A stretch of 64,000 nucleotides of DNA from Myxococcus hansupus (GCF_000280925.3 NZ_CP012109.1:5910501-5974500); one strand, 5' to 3'. Counted from the first letter of the stretch, positions 10,030-19,572 are shown. Program-made: numbers and translations. The notes: generated from the sequence alone by a model not told the origin.

Positions 10030-11055
10030 ATGAAAATCATGTCCGAGGAGAATCCCTCTCCCACGCAGCAGCTCTACGAGCGCATCGCTGGCTATTGGAC
10101 CACGCAAGTCATCGGCACCGTGGCCCGTCTGGGCATCGCGGACCTGCTCGCGGTCGGCGCCCGTGACAGTGATTCGCTGGCGGCCGAACTCGGCGTCCAT
10201 CCGGACGCCTTGTTCCGCCTGATGCGGGGCGGCATCACCGCCGGCCTCTTCCATTCCATCGCGGACCGGACCTTCGCGCTCACGCCCATGGGGGAAGGGC
10301 TGCGCGCGGGCGTCCCGGGCTCGCTGCGGGAGGCGGCCATCATCCAGAGCGACGCGTCCCACTGGCGGCCCTGGGGGTACCTGCCGGAGGCGATTCGCAC
10401 CGGGAAGTCGACGACGAAGACGGCCCTGGGGGGCGACATCTGGGAGCACTTCGCCCGGCATCCCGAAGAGGCGACGCACTTCGCCCAGGCCATGGGCAAC
10501 CTGTCCGCGCTGGCCGCCGGGGAGCTGCCGCAGCTCATCGACTTCTCGTCCTTCGCCCGGGTGGCGGACATTGGCGGCAGCCACGGCATGCTGCTCTCGC
10601 ACGTGCTCCGCGCCCAGCCGTCGTGCCGGGGCATCCTCTTCGACCTGCCGCACGTCGTGGAGGGCGCGAAGGCGCAGTTGGAGGCCCAGGGCCTCTCCGG
10701 CCGCGTGGACGTGGTGGCAGGCAGCTTCTTCGAGCCCCAGGTGCCGGCCGCCGAGGCGTACCTGCTCAAGCACATCCTCCACGACTGGGATGACGCGGCC
10801 TCCACCACCATCCTGCGCCAGCTCCACGCGGCGGCGCCGGCCGGGGCGCGGCTCTACGTGCTGGAGATGGTGATTCCCGACAACCGGAACCCCGACCCCT
10901 CCCACCTGCTGGACCTCAACATGCTGGTGCTCGCGGATGGCCGCGAGCGCACCCGGGACGAGTTCCACGCGCTGCTCGGCGCCACGGGGTGGAAGGTGGA
11001 GCGCATCCTCCCGACGCGGAGCGGCTCCAGCATCATCGAAGCGGTGAAGGCCTGA
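10030..11055 (+). CDS. AdoMet-dependent O-methyltransferase (acetylserotonin/plant OMT type)
   Basis: 341 residues from the ATG at 10030 (ATG 10039 and TTG 10006 are alternatives; the ribosome site is weak for all). Residues ~5-85 form the winged-helix dimerisation domain (LYERIAGYWTTQVIGTVARL, then AAELGVHPDALFRLMRGG). Residues ~95-335 are the methyltransferase domain with AdoMet-binding VADIGGSHGMLLSHVL, acidic FDLPHVV, and KHILHDWDD carrying the His expected to act as base. The family methylates hydroxyl groups on aromatic or polyketide metabolites. No biosynthetic cluster surrounds it, so the substrate is unknown. Its stop lies one base from that of the convergent transporter-like gene. 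Confidence 0.93.
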   Translation: MKIMSEENPSPTQQLYERIAGYWTTQVIGTVARLGIADLLAVGARDSDSLAAELGVHPDALFRLMRGGITAGLFHSIADRTFALTPMGEGLRAGVPGSLREAAIIQSDASHWRPWGYLPEAIRTGKSTTKTALGGDIWEHFARHPEEATHFAQAMGNLSALAAGELPQLIDFSSFARVADIGGSHGMLLSHVLRAQPSCRGILFDLPHVVEGAKAQLEAQGLSGRVDVVAGSFFEPQVPAAEAYLLKHILHDWDDAASTTILRQLHAAAPAGARLYVLEMVIPDNRNPDPSHLLDLNMLVLADGRERTRDEFHALLGATGWKVERILPTRSGSSIIEAVKA

Positions 11056-11056
11056 G

Positions 11057-13270
11057 CTACGGCGCGACCTGCTCCCGGAGGAGGAACAGCTCCGCGAGCA
11101 GGTTGTCCACCGGGGCGAAGTCATCCGTCAGCACCAACGCGGGGCCCGCCGACAGGTATGCGTCGATTTCCGCGCGGGGCACCCGGCCCGTGCGGGGCCG
11201 TTCGATGCCCATGCCCTTCAACAGCTCCGGCAGGCGCTCCAACTCCATGGGCTGCCGCGAGCCCGCGACGATGTAGACGCCCTGCCCCTTCGAGCCGCCG
11301 CGGGCATCGTGGAGCACCTCCACGTGGGGGAAGACCGCCTGCACCGTCCGGATGGCCGCGCGCAGGAAGGCGCCACGGGGAATCTCGTCGATGACGGTCA
11401 GCAGGTAGATGCCGTCCGGCTTGAGCAGCGAGCGCACCAGTTCGTCGTACTCGCGCGTCACCAGATGGTAGGGCACCGACAAGTCATTGACGGCGTCCTG
11501 GATGATGAGGTCGTAGGCCCCCCGCTCCGCCATCTCCTGGAGGTACTGCCGCCCATCCAGGCTGAACGAAGCGATGCGCGTGTCGGGCTTCACGCCGAAG
11601 CGCTCCAACGCGATGCGCGTGACGGCGGGGTCGATCTCCACCACCTCCATCCGCACCTGCGGAACGTAGGTCTCCACCCAGCGCGGCACCACGTAGCCCC
11701 CACCGCCAATCATCAACATCCGGGGCTCGGCCGTGCGCGTGGCCACGTGCCGCACCACCTCCGAGTGGATGTAGCAGTACGCGTTGCCCAGGTACGACGG
11801 GTCCTTCAAGTCCACCAGGGTGTGCGTCAGTTGGTCCAACTGCATGGCCAGCAACTTGCGGCCCTGGTAGTCCACCGGGTTGACCTTGATGCAGAAGTAG
11901 TCCGTCTCCTCCGTGCAGGGTGACGCGAACAGCCCCAGCGAACCGAATACGCCCGCCAGCGCGAGCGTCCCGGCGGTGGCGCCGAAGAGCCGCGGCGTCC
12001 GCCACACCTGTCCCACGAAGGCCGCCAGCGCCACCAGGCCCAGGCTGGCCCCCACCACCAACGGATAGACGCCCACTGCGGCGATGAGCCACCAGCCGGT
12101 GAGGAACGAACCGAGCAGCGCGCCCGCGGTGCTCCACGCGGACAGCCGGCCCACCGTGCGCCCCGCCTGTCCCAGGTCGGACAACGCCAGCCGGAGCACC
12201 TGCGGCGACAAGGTGCCCAGCGCCGTCACCGGCACCAGGAACACCGCGGCCGTGTACGCGACGATGCGCCCCTGGAGCCCCAGCCCTTCGAAGGCCTCCC
12301 TCACCACCAGCCACTGGTGGACGGGCGGAATCAGCAGGCAGCTCGCCGCCGCCGCCAGCAACGAGCCCGCGAGCACGCCCTGGCGCGGCCAGCGGTCCGC
12401 GAGATGCCCGCCCACGAAGTTGCCCAGCGCCATGCCCATCAGCACCACGCCAATGATGCCCGTCCAGCTCAGCAACGACACACCCACGGTGGGCGCCAGG
12501 ATGCGGCTGGCCGCCAGCTCGATGGCGAGCGTGCAGAAGCTCGCGCAGGCCACCACGAAACACGCCAGCACGGGGCGCGTGCGCAGGTCCACGCCGGCTC
12601 GCGGCGCCTCCAGCGTCACGCCGTCACCTGACGAGGGCGTTGCCGGGACGGGCGGCGCGATGACGGAGGCCTTGGGCAGCGCCATCAGCGCGCACAGCAG
12701 CAACGTGCCCGCCACGGTGAGCACGATGGTGGGCACGGGGAACCACGCCACCAACACGAAGCCCGTGAGGAAGTTGCCCGCGAGCCCGCCCAGCGTCCCC
12801 AGCGCGTACAGCAGTCCGCCAATGCGTCCGGCGCGCGCCAGGTCCGGCAACAGCAGCCGCAGCGCCAGGGGCGTCACCATGGCCAACACGAAGCTGACGG
12901 GGAAGAAGCCCAGGAAGGTGAGCAGGAAGGTGCGTGGCAACACGGGAATGGCGCGCAGCGCGGCGCCGTCGCCCAGCACGGCCACCCACCCCAATGGCAA
13001 CAGCGCCAGCACCGCGCCCAGGGCGGTGAGGCCCGCGAGCCACCGGAACGACGCTCCGCGCTCCGACAACCGGCCCCCCGCGTAGCTGCCCAGACTGATG
13101 CCCGCGAGCACCACGCCGATGATGCTCGTCCACGTGTGGAGCGAGGCGCCAATGAAGGGCGCCAGGAGCCGGGCCGCGGCCAATTCCAGGACCAGGGTGG
13201 CGCAGCTCGTCACCAGCACGAGGAGCGCGGCGCGAAACACATCCAGACGAGACGCGGTGAGAGAGGCCAT
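11057..13270 (-). CDS. Fused membrane transporter-like / spermidine synthase-like protein
   Basis: 737 residues from the ATG at 13270. The N-terminal ~450 residues hold many hydrophobic segments in two homologous halves: LVLELAAARLLAPFIGASLH with GVVLAGISLGSYAGG (from ~residue 25), and LAIELAASRILAPTVGVSLL with GVVLMGMALGNFVGG (from ~residue 245). The C-terminal ~270 residues form a polyamine-synthase-like Rossmann domain with MLMIGGGGYVVP at 518-529, VEIDPAVT and DLIIQDAVNDLSVP. Such fused MFS/spermidine synthase-like proteins are widespread but poorly characterised; the aminopropyl-acceptor site is not obvious, so true spermidine synthesis is uncertain. It is encoded divergently from the Kelch gene. 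Confidence 0.88.
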   Translation of the reverse strand: MASLTASRLDVFRAALLVLVTSCATLVLELAAARLLAPFIGASLHTWTSIIGVVLAGISLGSYAGGRLSERGASFRWLAGLTALGAVLALLPLGWVAVLGDGAALRAIPVLPRTFLLTFLGFFPVSFVLAMVTPLALRLLLPDLARAGRIGGLLYALGTLGGLAGNFLTGFVLVAWFPVPTIVLTVAGTLLLCALMALPKASVIAPPVPATPSSGDGVTLEAPRAGVDLRTRPVLACFVVACASFCTLAIELAASRILAPTVGVSLLSWTGIIGVVLMGMALGNFVGGHLADRWPRQGVLAGSLLAAAASCLLIPPVHQWLVVREAFEGLGLQGRIVAYTAAVFLVPVTALGTLSPQVLRLALSDLGQAGRTVGRLSAWSTAGALLGSFLTGWWLIAAVGVYPLVVGASLGLVALAAFVGQVWRTPRLFGATAGTLALAGVFGSLGLFASPCTEETDYFCIKVNPVDYQGRKLLAMQLDQLTHTLVDLKDPSYLGNAYCYIHSEVVRHVATRTAEPRMLMIGGGGYVVPRWVETYVPQVRMEVVEIDPAVTRIALERFGVKPDTRIASFSLDGRQYLQEMAERGAYDLIIQDAVNDLSVPYHLVTREYDELVRSLLKPDGIYLLTVIDEIPRGAFLRAAIRTVQAVFPHVEVLHDARGGSKGQGVYIVAGSRQPMELERLPELLKGMGIERPRTGRVPRAEIDAYLSAGPALVLTDDFAPVDNLLAELFLLREQVAP

Positions 13271-13371
13271 GCGGTGTCGTGGACTCTACCACCCCGGTCC
13301 AGAGCCACGAGCCGCATGGGCGTGAAACACGCCATGTGCGGGCCCGCCAGTCCGCCGCATACGATGCCGCC

Positions 13372-14472
13372 ATGACCTCGACACCGCCCGTCCAGCGCAT
13401 CCCCTACCCTGGCCTCTGGCTCGACGCCTTCACCCTGACGGCCGTGCCCGGCGGCGCGCTCGTGGTGGGCGGACAGGTCTGGAGCGCGCAGGGCGGCGGC
13501 ACCACGCCCGCGACCGTCGCCAGCGCGATGCGGTGGGACGCGGGGACGAACACCTGGGAGACGCTGGCCCCCATGCCGCTGCCCCGGCAAGGCCACGCCG
13601 CGGTGCCCCTGCCCGATGGGCACGTGCTCATCGTGGGCGGGCGGAACAACACCGAACTGGAGATGCCGGGCACACTCTTCTGGGAGCCCGACACCCGGCG
13701 CTTCAGGGAAGGCCCCCCGTTGCTCGCGGCGAGGGACCGGCCCGTCGCGGTGGCCCTGCCGGATGGCGCCGTCCTCGTGCTGGGCGCCGACCATGACAAC
13801 ACCGACCTGGAGCGGGGAACCCGGGCGGAGCTGCTCCGGCCGGGCGCCTCGGCCTGGGAGCCCGCGGGGCAGACGGTGCGCCTGTTCCACCCCGGGCCCG
13901 TGTGCGTGAGCGGCGAGCACGTCGTCATCGCGGGAGGCCGGGACAACGGCTTCGGCTTCGCCATCATCGAGGGCACCCACTTCGCGCCACCGCTCGACCG
14001 GAACACGGAGCTCTGGCAGCCCGGCACGCGCACCTGGCGGACGTCTCAGCCGCTCACGGCGTCTCGCGACGAGCCCCAGGGCGTCACACTCTCCGACGGG
14101 CGCATCCTCGTCGTGGGCGGGTGGCACCAAGGGCAACTGCTGGGCACCGCGGAGGTCTGGGACCCGGCCCGTGAACAGTGGACGCCCACCGGAGAACTCA
14201 CCGACCTGCGCTCCAGCGTCGTGCTGGCCGCGCTTCCGGACGGACGGGCGGGCGCGTTCGGCGGGCTCGGACAGAAGAACTTCGAGGCCTCGTCCACGGT
14301 GGAGCTGTGGTCGCCGGACACGGGCGCCTGGACACCCGGACCGCCCATGAGCGCCGCCGTGTCCGACCACCGCGTCACCGTCCTGGACGACGGAACCGTC
14401 CTGGTGGTCGGCCTCATCCGCAAGCAGCCCGACGGAATGCTGGAGACCGTATCGCTGAGGTGGAACCCCTGA
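13372..14472 (+). CDS. Kelch-repeat beta-propeller protein
   Basis: 366 residues from the ATG at 13372; an ATG at 13363 is also in frame. About six Kelch-type blades are visible, each with a Gly-Gly pair and a Trp motif: GGALVVGGQ, DGHVLIVGGRNN, DGAVLVLGAD, VVIAGGRDNGFGF, DGRILVVGGWH, DGRAGAFGGLG and DGTVLVVG, interspersed with NTWETLAPMP, RTWRTSQPLT, EQWTPTGELT and GAWTPGPPM. No signal peptide is evident. Such propellers bind proteins or sugars; no catalytic assignment is possible. It lies 26 bases before the DUF574 methyltransferase, which has its own strong ribosome site, so the two may be co-transcribed. Confidence 0.88.
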   Translation: MTSTPPVQRIPYPGLWLDAFTLTAVPGGALVVGGQVWSAQGGGTTPATVASAMRWDAGTNTWETLAPMPLPRQGHAAVPLPDGHVLIVGGRNNTELEMPGTLFWEPDTRRFREGPPLLAARDRPVAVALPDGAVLVLGADHDNTDLERGTRAELLRPGASAWEPAGQTVRLFHPGPVCVSGEHVVIAGGRDNGFGFAIIEGTHFAPPLDRNTELWQPGTRTWRTSQPLTASRDEPQGVTLSDGRILVVGGWHQGQLLGTAEVWDPAREQWTPTGELTDLRSSVVLAALPDGRAGAFGGLGQKNFEASSTVELWSPDTGAWTPGPPMSAAVSDHRVTVLDDGTVLVVGLIRKQPDGMLETVSLRWNP

Positions 14473-14498
14473 ACGCGCTGTCCCCAAGGAGCTGGAAC

Positions 14499-15308
14499 AT
14501 GGATTCCGAAGCGCTCGCCCGCATCCCGGGCGTCAATCCGAACATCCCCAACGCCGCCCGCATCTACGACTACACGTTGGGTGGGACGCATCACTTCGAA
14601 GCGGACCGGCAAGCGGCGGAGTTCATGTTCTCGCTGCTGCCCGCCACGCCGAAGTGGGTGCGCATGCTGCGCGCCTGCCTGCGCACCGCCGCGCAGCGCC
14701 TGTCCGCCGATGGCTTCCATCACTGGGTGGACTTCGCGTCCGGACTGCCCACCGGGGACCATGTCCACGCCGTGCTGCCCGACATGCGCGTGCTCTACAG
14801 CGACGTCAATCCCCTCACCATCACCACCGCCCAGCATCTGCTGGGCAACACGCCGAACGCGCGCTACCTGGAATGCGACATCCGGAAGGCCGGAGACTTC
14901 CTGCGCCGGACGGATGTGGAGGCCATCCTCCAGGGTGAGCGTCGTGTCGCCTTTGGCGCCAATGGCATCACCGTGTTCCTGACCGCGGAGGAGAACCGCA
15001 AGTTCTTCCGTGACCTCTACGACTGGGCGGCGCCGGGCTCGAAGCTCTTCACCACCTTCGAAACGAAGACACCCGGCCTCACCACGCCCCAGTGGGAACA
15101 GTTCGAAAACACGTTCCGGCAGATGGGCGAGTCCTTCCAGCTCTACTCCCTGCCCGAATACCTGGACCTGTGTGGCCCCTGGGCACGAGACGCCACGGGG
15201 GTGCTGCCCGTCAGTGAATTCCTGGGGCTCCCTCCGGGGCACATCACCGAAGCGGACCGGGAAGGCGTGGGCATCGAGTTCTACGCCGTCGTCCTGGAGA
15301 AGCGCTGA
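14499..15308 (+). CDS. DUF574-type AdoMet-dependent methyltransferase
   Basis: 269 residues from the ATG at 14499 with AAGGAG at 14486-14491. Near the N-terminus, IPNAARIYDYTLGGTHHFEA followed by DR is the hallmark of the DUF574 (Methyltransf_19) family. WVDFASGLPTGDHVH is the AdoMet-binding loop, VLYSDVNP supplies the acidic residue, and GITVFLTAEENRKFFRDLYD is the core of the second half. Family members are most abundant in actinobacteria; targets are mostly unknown. Its position after the Kelch gene may reflect a transcriptional unit rather than shared function. Confidence 0.88.
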   Translation: MDSEALARIPGVNPNIPNAARIYDYTLGGTHHFEADRQAAEFMFSLLPATPKWVRMLRACLRTAAQRLSADGFHHWVDFASGLPTGDHVHAVLPDMRVLYSDVNPLTITTAQHLLGNTPNARYLECDIRKAGDFLRRTDVEAILQGERRVAFGANGITVFLTAEENRKFFRDLYDWAAPGSKLFTTFETKTPGLTTPQWEQFENTFRQMGESFQLYSLPEYLDLCGPWARDATGVLPVSEFLGLPPGHITEADREGVGIEFYAVVLEKR

Positions 15309-15459
15309 CCCGCCTCCATGCAGGGCAGGCGGGAGAGCGAGCCCACGTTCCCATCCACGGTGGGGCGTCGTCTCGACACGCCTCCCTGCCGTCTGCCTCC
15401 CCAGCAGCGCGTGACTACCGTCTTGGCAGGCAACACGCGCACACGAGAGGAGACGGAGC

Positions 15460-16182
15460 ATGTTTCAGGCGAAGAAGCGTCGGGTTTTCGCGGGTGTGAT
15501 GATGGGGGCGGCATTGGCGGTCATGAGCACCGGTTGCAGCTCGTCCCGCGCCGCGAAGGTGGACGAGTCCTGGCTGGCTCGCGTGCCCGAGGACCAGTTG
15601 GGTGATGTCCGCGAGGCGCAAACGCAGAAGCGCATGGCGCAGGACGCGGTCACCCGGTCCGACGTGGCCCTCAATGACTCGCGCCGCGAGCTGGAGGTGG
15701 CCAAGCGCAACTCCGACGCGGCGAAGGCACGCCGGGACGCGCATGACGCCGCGCTGAAGGCCGCCAACGCCACGGGCCAGAGCAACAACATCCGCCAGGC
15801 ACAGTCCGAGCTCAAGGGCGCGGACTCCGGCCTGGGCGCCGCCCAGGCCCAGGTGAAGTACCGCGAGCAGGCCATCAAGACGATGGAGGCCCAGAAGGAG
15901 CTGCGCGAGAACGAGCTGGCGGTGGCCGACGCGAAGCTCAACATGGCCGAATACAACGCCCTGAAGTCCAACCAGGACGTGCGCGCGAAGGACCTGTCCG
16001 AGGCCGACTTCGCCTCCGCCACGGCGGACGCCCAGCGCAAGGTGGAAGAGGCCCAGCGCAAGGTGCAGTCGCAGCAGAACCAGGAGCAGCAGGCCCGCGC
16101 CAACTGGGAGCGGATGCGCAACCAGGTGCAGGGCTACGGCGGTAGCGGCACCCAGTACGAGCAGCGCATCGACAACCCGTAG
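15460..16182 (+). CDS. Coiled-coil lipoprotein
   Basis: 240 residues from the ATG at 15460 with AGAGGAGA at 15445-15452. MFQAKKRRVFAGVMMGAALA is a lipoprotein signal with lipobox STGC. After a short stretch (VDESWLARVPEDQLGDV) residues ~45-225 are highly charged, Ala/Gln-rich helix compatible with a long coiled coil, ending in a Gly-rich tail. It resembles the DUF4398-type periplasmic lipoproteins and Lpp-like spacers. It probably spans part of the periplasm; function unknown. Convergent with the TPR gene across 54 bases. Confidence 0.85.
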   Translation: MFQAKKRRVFAGVMMGAALAVMSTGCSSSRAAKVDESWLARVPEDQLGDVREAQTQKRMAQDAVTRSDVALNDSRRELEVAKRNSDAAKARRDAHDAALKAANATGQSNNIRQAQSELKGADSGLGAAQAQVKYREQAIKTMEAQKELRENELAVADAKLNMAEYNALKSNQDVRAKDLSEADFASATADAQRKVEEAQRKVQSQQNQEQQARANWERMRNQVQGYGGSGTQYEQRIDNP

Positions 16183-16236
16183 CGACGTGTCGCTCGCGGG
16201 CTCGGCCGAGGCACCACGCACGGCCGGGCCCGGGCC

Positions 16237-17691
16237 TCACTTCGGCGGGCGGAACACGTACTGGAAGACGGGCGTGTCGGGCCCGGGCGGGTACTGCGCG
16301 TCCATGAAGGCGAAGTGCGCGTGGCCGGTGATGAGCGCCTCGTTGAGGCTGTCGTAGAGCACCGTCACGCCCGTGGCCTTCCCGGAGGCGTCCACCTGGA
16401 CCTGGACCTTGAGGTTGCCCTTGAGCCCTGGCGCCTCCTTGAGGCGGTTCATGTAGAGCGCGACCAGCCCCATGGACACGCGGTTGTAGATTTGCTCCTG
16501 CGTCCCCCGCGCGGGCTGGGACGGCAGGCGGAAGTGCCTCGCCAGTTCGGCGGCCTCGGCTTCGGCCTCGGGCACCCGCCGCTCCGACGCCGCGAGCGCG
16601 GCGCGGTAGGCGACCAACGCATCCTGGTGCCGTGACTGCTTCAGCACGAGCCGCGCGCGCAGCACGTGGATGTCCCCGCGAGCCGGCGCGCGCTCGGAGG
16701 CCTTCACGAGCTGCGACTCGGCGGCCGCCGCATCCGCGCGGGCCTCGGCCAGCTCGGCCAGCCGCAGCAACGGCTCGGGGTCCGTGGGCGCCGCGGCGGC
16801 GAGCCGGACCAGGGCCTTCTCCTCGTCCTCCTTGCGCGCCAGCTCCCGGTACAGCCGCGCGAGCAACGCCAGCGGCTCGGGCTCCACGCCGCCCAGCTCG
16901 GCGTAGCGCTCCAGGGACTGCGTGGCCTTCACCTTCTCCGAGGCGGCCAGCCACAAGTCGGCCTGGAGCCGGTGCGCGTCACGGTCCCTCGGCTTGAGGG
17001 CCACCAGCTTCTCGCCCGCGGTCGCCGCGGCGCGCACGTCATTGGCGGCCCGGGCGAGCTGCGCCAGCTTCCGCAGCGCCTCCGGCTGCTCCGGCCACGC
17101 CTCCACCGTCCGCGTCAGCTCCGCGCGCGCGTCGGCCTCCCGCGAGGGGATGCCCGCCAGGAGCATCGCCAGGGACGTGCGAATCTGCGGCGCGTCCAGT
17201 TGGGCCAGCGCCTCCCGCAACCGGACCTCGGCCTCCGCGGGCTTGCCCTCCGCCTGGAGCAACAACCCCTCCGCCCAGAGCGCGGGGCCGAAGCCGGGCT
17301 TCAGCTTCAACGCCGCGGCGATGGGGGCCCGCGCCTCCGCCAGCAGCCCCCAGCGGATGTACACCAGCCCCATGCCCACCCGGGGCCATGGGTTGTCCGG
17401 GTCCAGGGTGGAGATGGCCTTCAGCTCGTTCCAGCAGCCGTCCGAAGGGAACGTCAGCCAGGCCCGGTACAGCCGGGGCATCAAGTCGGCTCGCCGCGCG
17501 CGGGCCTGCTCCTCCAGCTCGCTGTCCAGCGCGTTGGCGCGGCCTTGCGCGCGCGCCGTGTCCACCCGGCGCAGCATCGCCATCACTTCGTCGGGCGGAG
17601 GCAAGGCCGGCGCCGCGGCCCCCTGCGCCACCGAAGCGGCGAGCACGAGGGACACGAGGCAGGGCCAGCGCATGAACGGACGGGAAGGCAT
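16237..17691 (-). CDS. Secreted TPR protein with AgmX/TonB-C-like C-terminus
   Basis: 484 residues from the ATG at 17691 (ATG 17673 also possible). Signal peptide at residues ~1-25 (cleavage near VAQGAAA). Residues ~40-370 are TPR-like helical repeats rich in Ala and Leu (NPWPRVGMGLVYIRWGLLAE, EALRKLAQLARAANDVRAA, EPLLRLAELAEARADAAAAE). The last ~85 residues resemble the C-terminal domain of AgmX/PglI and TonB: NRVSMGLVALYMNRLKE, then LKGNLKVQVQVDASGKATGV and TVLYDSLNEALI. AgmX-like proteins are linked to gliding motility and envelope complexes in myxobacteria. Here the lack of a transmembrane anchor points to a periplasmic scaffold; that is inference. Confidence 0.8.
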   Translation of the reverse strand: MPSRPFMRWPCLVSLVLAASVAQGAAAPALPPPDEVMAMLRRVDTARAQGRANALDSELEEQARARRADLMPRLYRAWLTFPSDGCWNELKAISTLDPDNPWPRVGMGLVYIRWGLLAEARAPIAAALKLKPGFGPALWAEGLLLQAEGKPAEAEVRLREALAQLDAPQIRTSLAMLLAGIPSREADARAELTRTVEAWPEQPEALRKLAQLARAANDVRAAATAGEKLVALKPRDRDAHRLQADLWLAASEKVKATQSLERYAELGGVEPEPLALLARLYRELARKEDEEKALVRLAAAAPTDPEPLLRLAELAEARADAAAAESQLVKASERAPARGDIHVLRARLVLKQSRHQDALVAYRAALAASERRVPEAEAEAAELARHFRLPSQPARGTQEQIYNRVSMGLVALYMNRLKEAPGLKGNLKVQVQVDASGKATGVTVLYDSLNEALITGHAHFAFMDAQYPPGPDTPVFQYVFRPPK

Positions 17692-17820
17692 GGGGCGCGC
17701 GGACGATACCAGACGCCCGCCCGGCGGAGGCTGCCTGCTCCCTCATTCGCAGGGAAGCCCCGCTCCGGAAGAGAGCCTCCTCCGGAGCGGCGCCTCACCT
17801 GTCACGTCAGGACAACGGGC

Positions 17821-19572
17821 TCAGCCAATCTCCAGCTTGCAGGTGGAGCTGCAGCCGTCGCGGCTGACGGTGTTGCCGTCGTCGCACTCCTCGCCGTACT
17901 CAGTCTGCTCGATGCCGTCGCCGCAGCGCGGGCCCCAGAGGCAGTTGCGGCCGCACTGGCCATACTCGCCCGTGTTCCCCGCGAAGCCATCGTCGCAATC
18001 CTCACCCTCGTCCACGACGCCGTTGCCGCAGGTGGCGGAGCACTCGGAGCGGGCCGTGAGGAAGTTGTTGAGCGTGAGGCGGTACGAGGAGCCCTCGGTG
18101 TGGCGCTCGGCCTGGAACACCACCACCTCGTAGATGCCACCGATCCGCAGGCCCAGCGCGGTCGCCTGGTTCGCCACGTTGATGGTGCCGTTCTCCGGGC
18201 CGTGCACGCCGCCCAGGTCCAGCGCCAGCCGGCCGTTGACGAACACCCACACGTCGTCGTCGCCGCGGAACGTCAGCACCTCGGAGCCCTTGTACTCGAA
18301 CCAGTAGCGGACCTCGCTGGTGAAGTGGAAGTTGCGCTGCTGACCCAGGAGGTCGCGGCGCGTCCGCTCATGCCCCGCGGCCACCCAGCCCTGGCTGTAG
18401 AGGGGCTCCTGGTCGAGCGGGAAGAACGCGTCCTGGTCGAACACGTACGAGCCGTTTTGCTGCCGGCTCAGCACGAAGGTGCTGACGACGGTCTTGTTGA
18501 CGTTCGGGACCTCCGTGTACCACTGGTTGAAGTTGGCCCGGTTGCTGGTGTTGTTCGACTGCTGACCTTCCTTCGCGTAGACGGGGCGGCCGTTGGCATC
18601 GAGCCGATTCTCGACGATGCCGTTCTCCCGGCCCGCGTTCCGGTTCTGGAAGTCCTCGTGGCCCCGGGGCAGGCCGTTGCCCGCCGGCAGGTCCCACCCG
18701 CGGAAGTCACGGTAGACGACGGGGATGGTCACCTGCGCCGGCGGCTCCTGCTCGATGAGCACGCACGCGAAGCCCTCCTCCAACTGGCAGGTCGGGCTGC
18801 AGCCGTCGTTGGCGCGCGTGTTGCCGTCGTCGCACTGCTCCACGGTGCTGCCGGGGAGGATGAGGCCGTCACCGCACGTCTCCTCGCAGTTGCCGTCGGT
18901 GCAGCGCGGCTCCTTGGTGCACAGCGGCGAGCAACCGTCACCCATCACGGTGTTGCCGTCGTCGCACTGCTCGGTGCCCTCGACGATGCCGTCACCGCAC
19001 GTGGTGCGGCTGCACGGCTCACCCGGCGGGCACTTCCAGCCATCCTCGAGCCGGCAGAACTCGTTGCAGCCGTCGCCGTTCGCCGTGTTGCCGTCCTCGC
19101 ACTCCTCGTCACCGGCGATGATGCCGTCACCACACGCCGCCGCGCGGCACCGGCCGCCCTGCTCCGGGCACGCCCACCCCGGCTCGGTGCGGCAGCTTCC
19201 GTCGCACCCGTCACCGCTGATGACGTTCCGGTCGTCGCACTGTTCGCCGTCCTCGACGACGCCGTTGCCGCAGTTCACCAGGCGCACGCACGGCTGGCCC
19301 GGCGTCTCGCAGAGGTAGCCGCCCTCGATCTGACAGCTCGAGTCGCAGCCGTCACCGCTCACCCGGTTGCCGTCGTCGCAGGTCTCGCCTTCCTGGCGCT
19401 GGCCATCACCACAGGTCGTGCCGCCATCATCCGGCGTGGACCCGTCGAGCACCGGGTCCGTGCCGGCATCTGGCTTCGCCGACCCTCCCCCGCTGTTACA
19501 TGCGACCAACGTGAAGAAAAGAGATGCGAGCAACGCGCTCGCCAGCCGTGTTCCGCGAGGGGGGTTCACCAT
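17821..19572 (-). CDS. Fibro-slime domain lipoprotein with myxobacterial Cys-rich repeats (paralogue A)
   Basis: 583 residues from the ATG at 19572. Lipobox LVAC follows a hydrophobic signal; a short Asp/Gly linker leads to about six DUF4215-type Cys-rich repeats (pattern CGDGxxxxxExCDDGNxxxxDGCxxxC, residues ~55-290). Next is a fibro-slime/PA14-like beta domain (~300-510) with VVYRDFRGWD, GHEDFQNRN, SEVLTFRGDDDVWVFVNGRL, ALDLGGVH and FQAERHTEGSSYRLTL. Two further Cys-rich repeats end the protein. Fibro-slime domains occur in extracellular matrix and adhesin-like proteins; GDDDVWVFVNG resembles a calcium or sugar-binding loop. A paralogue with the same order lies at 61941-63803. Confidence 0.9.
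   Translation of the reverse strand: MVNPPRGTRLASALLASLFFTLVACNSGGGSAKPDAGTDPVLDGSTPDDGGTTCGDGQRQEGETCDDGNRVSGDGCDSSCQIEGGYLCETPGQPCVRLVNCGNGVVEDGEQCDDRNVISGDGCDGSCRTEPGWACPEQGGRCRAAACGDGIIAGDEECEDGNTANGDGCNEFCRLEDGWKCPPGEPCSRTTCGDGIVEGTEQCDDGNTVMGDGCSPLCTKEPRCTDGNCEETCGDGLILPGSTVEQCDDGNTRANDGCSPTCQLEEGFACVLIEQEPPAQVTIPVVYRDFRGWDLPAGNGLPRGHEDFQNRNAGRENGIVENRLDANGRPVYAKEGQQSNNTSNRANFNQWYTEVPNVNKTVVSTFVLSRQQNGSYVFDQDAFFPLDQEPLYSQGWVAAGHERTRRDLLGQQRNFHFTSEVRYWFEYKGSEVLTFRGDDDVWVFVNGRLALDLGGVHGPENGTINVANQATALGLRIGGIYEVVVFQAERHTEGSSYRLTLNNFLTARSECSATCGNGVVDEGEDCDDGFAGNTGEYGQCGRNCLWGPRCGDGIEQTEYGEECDDGNTVSRDGCSSTCKLEIG

Noticed and set aside
8797-11124. 775-codon open frame on the minus strand
   Set aside because: Spans two well-supported plus-strand genes (coiled coil and methyltransferase) in antisense; low-complexity Leu/Gly/Val composition.
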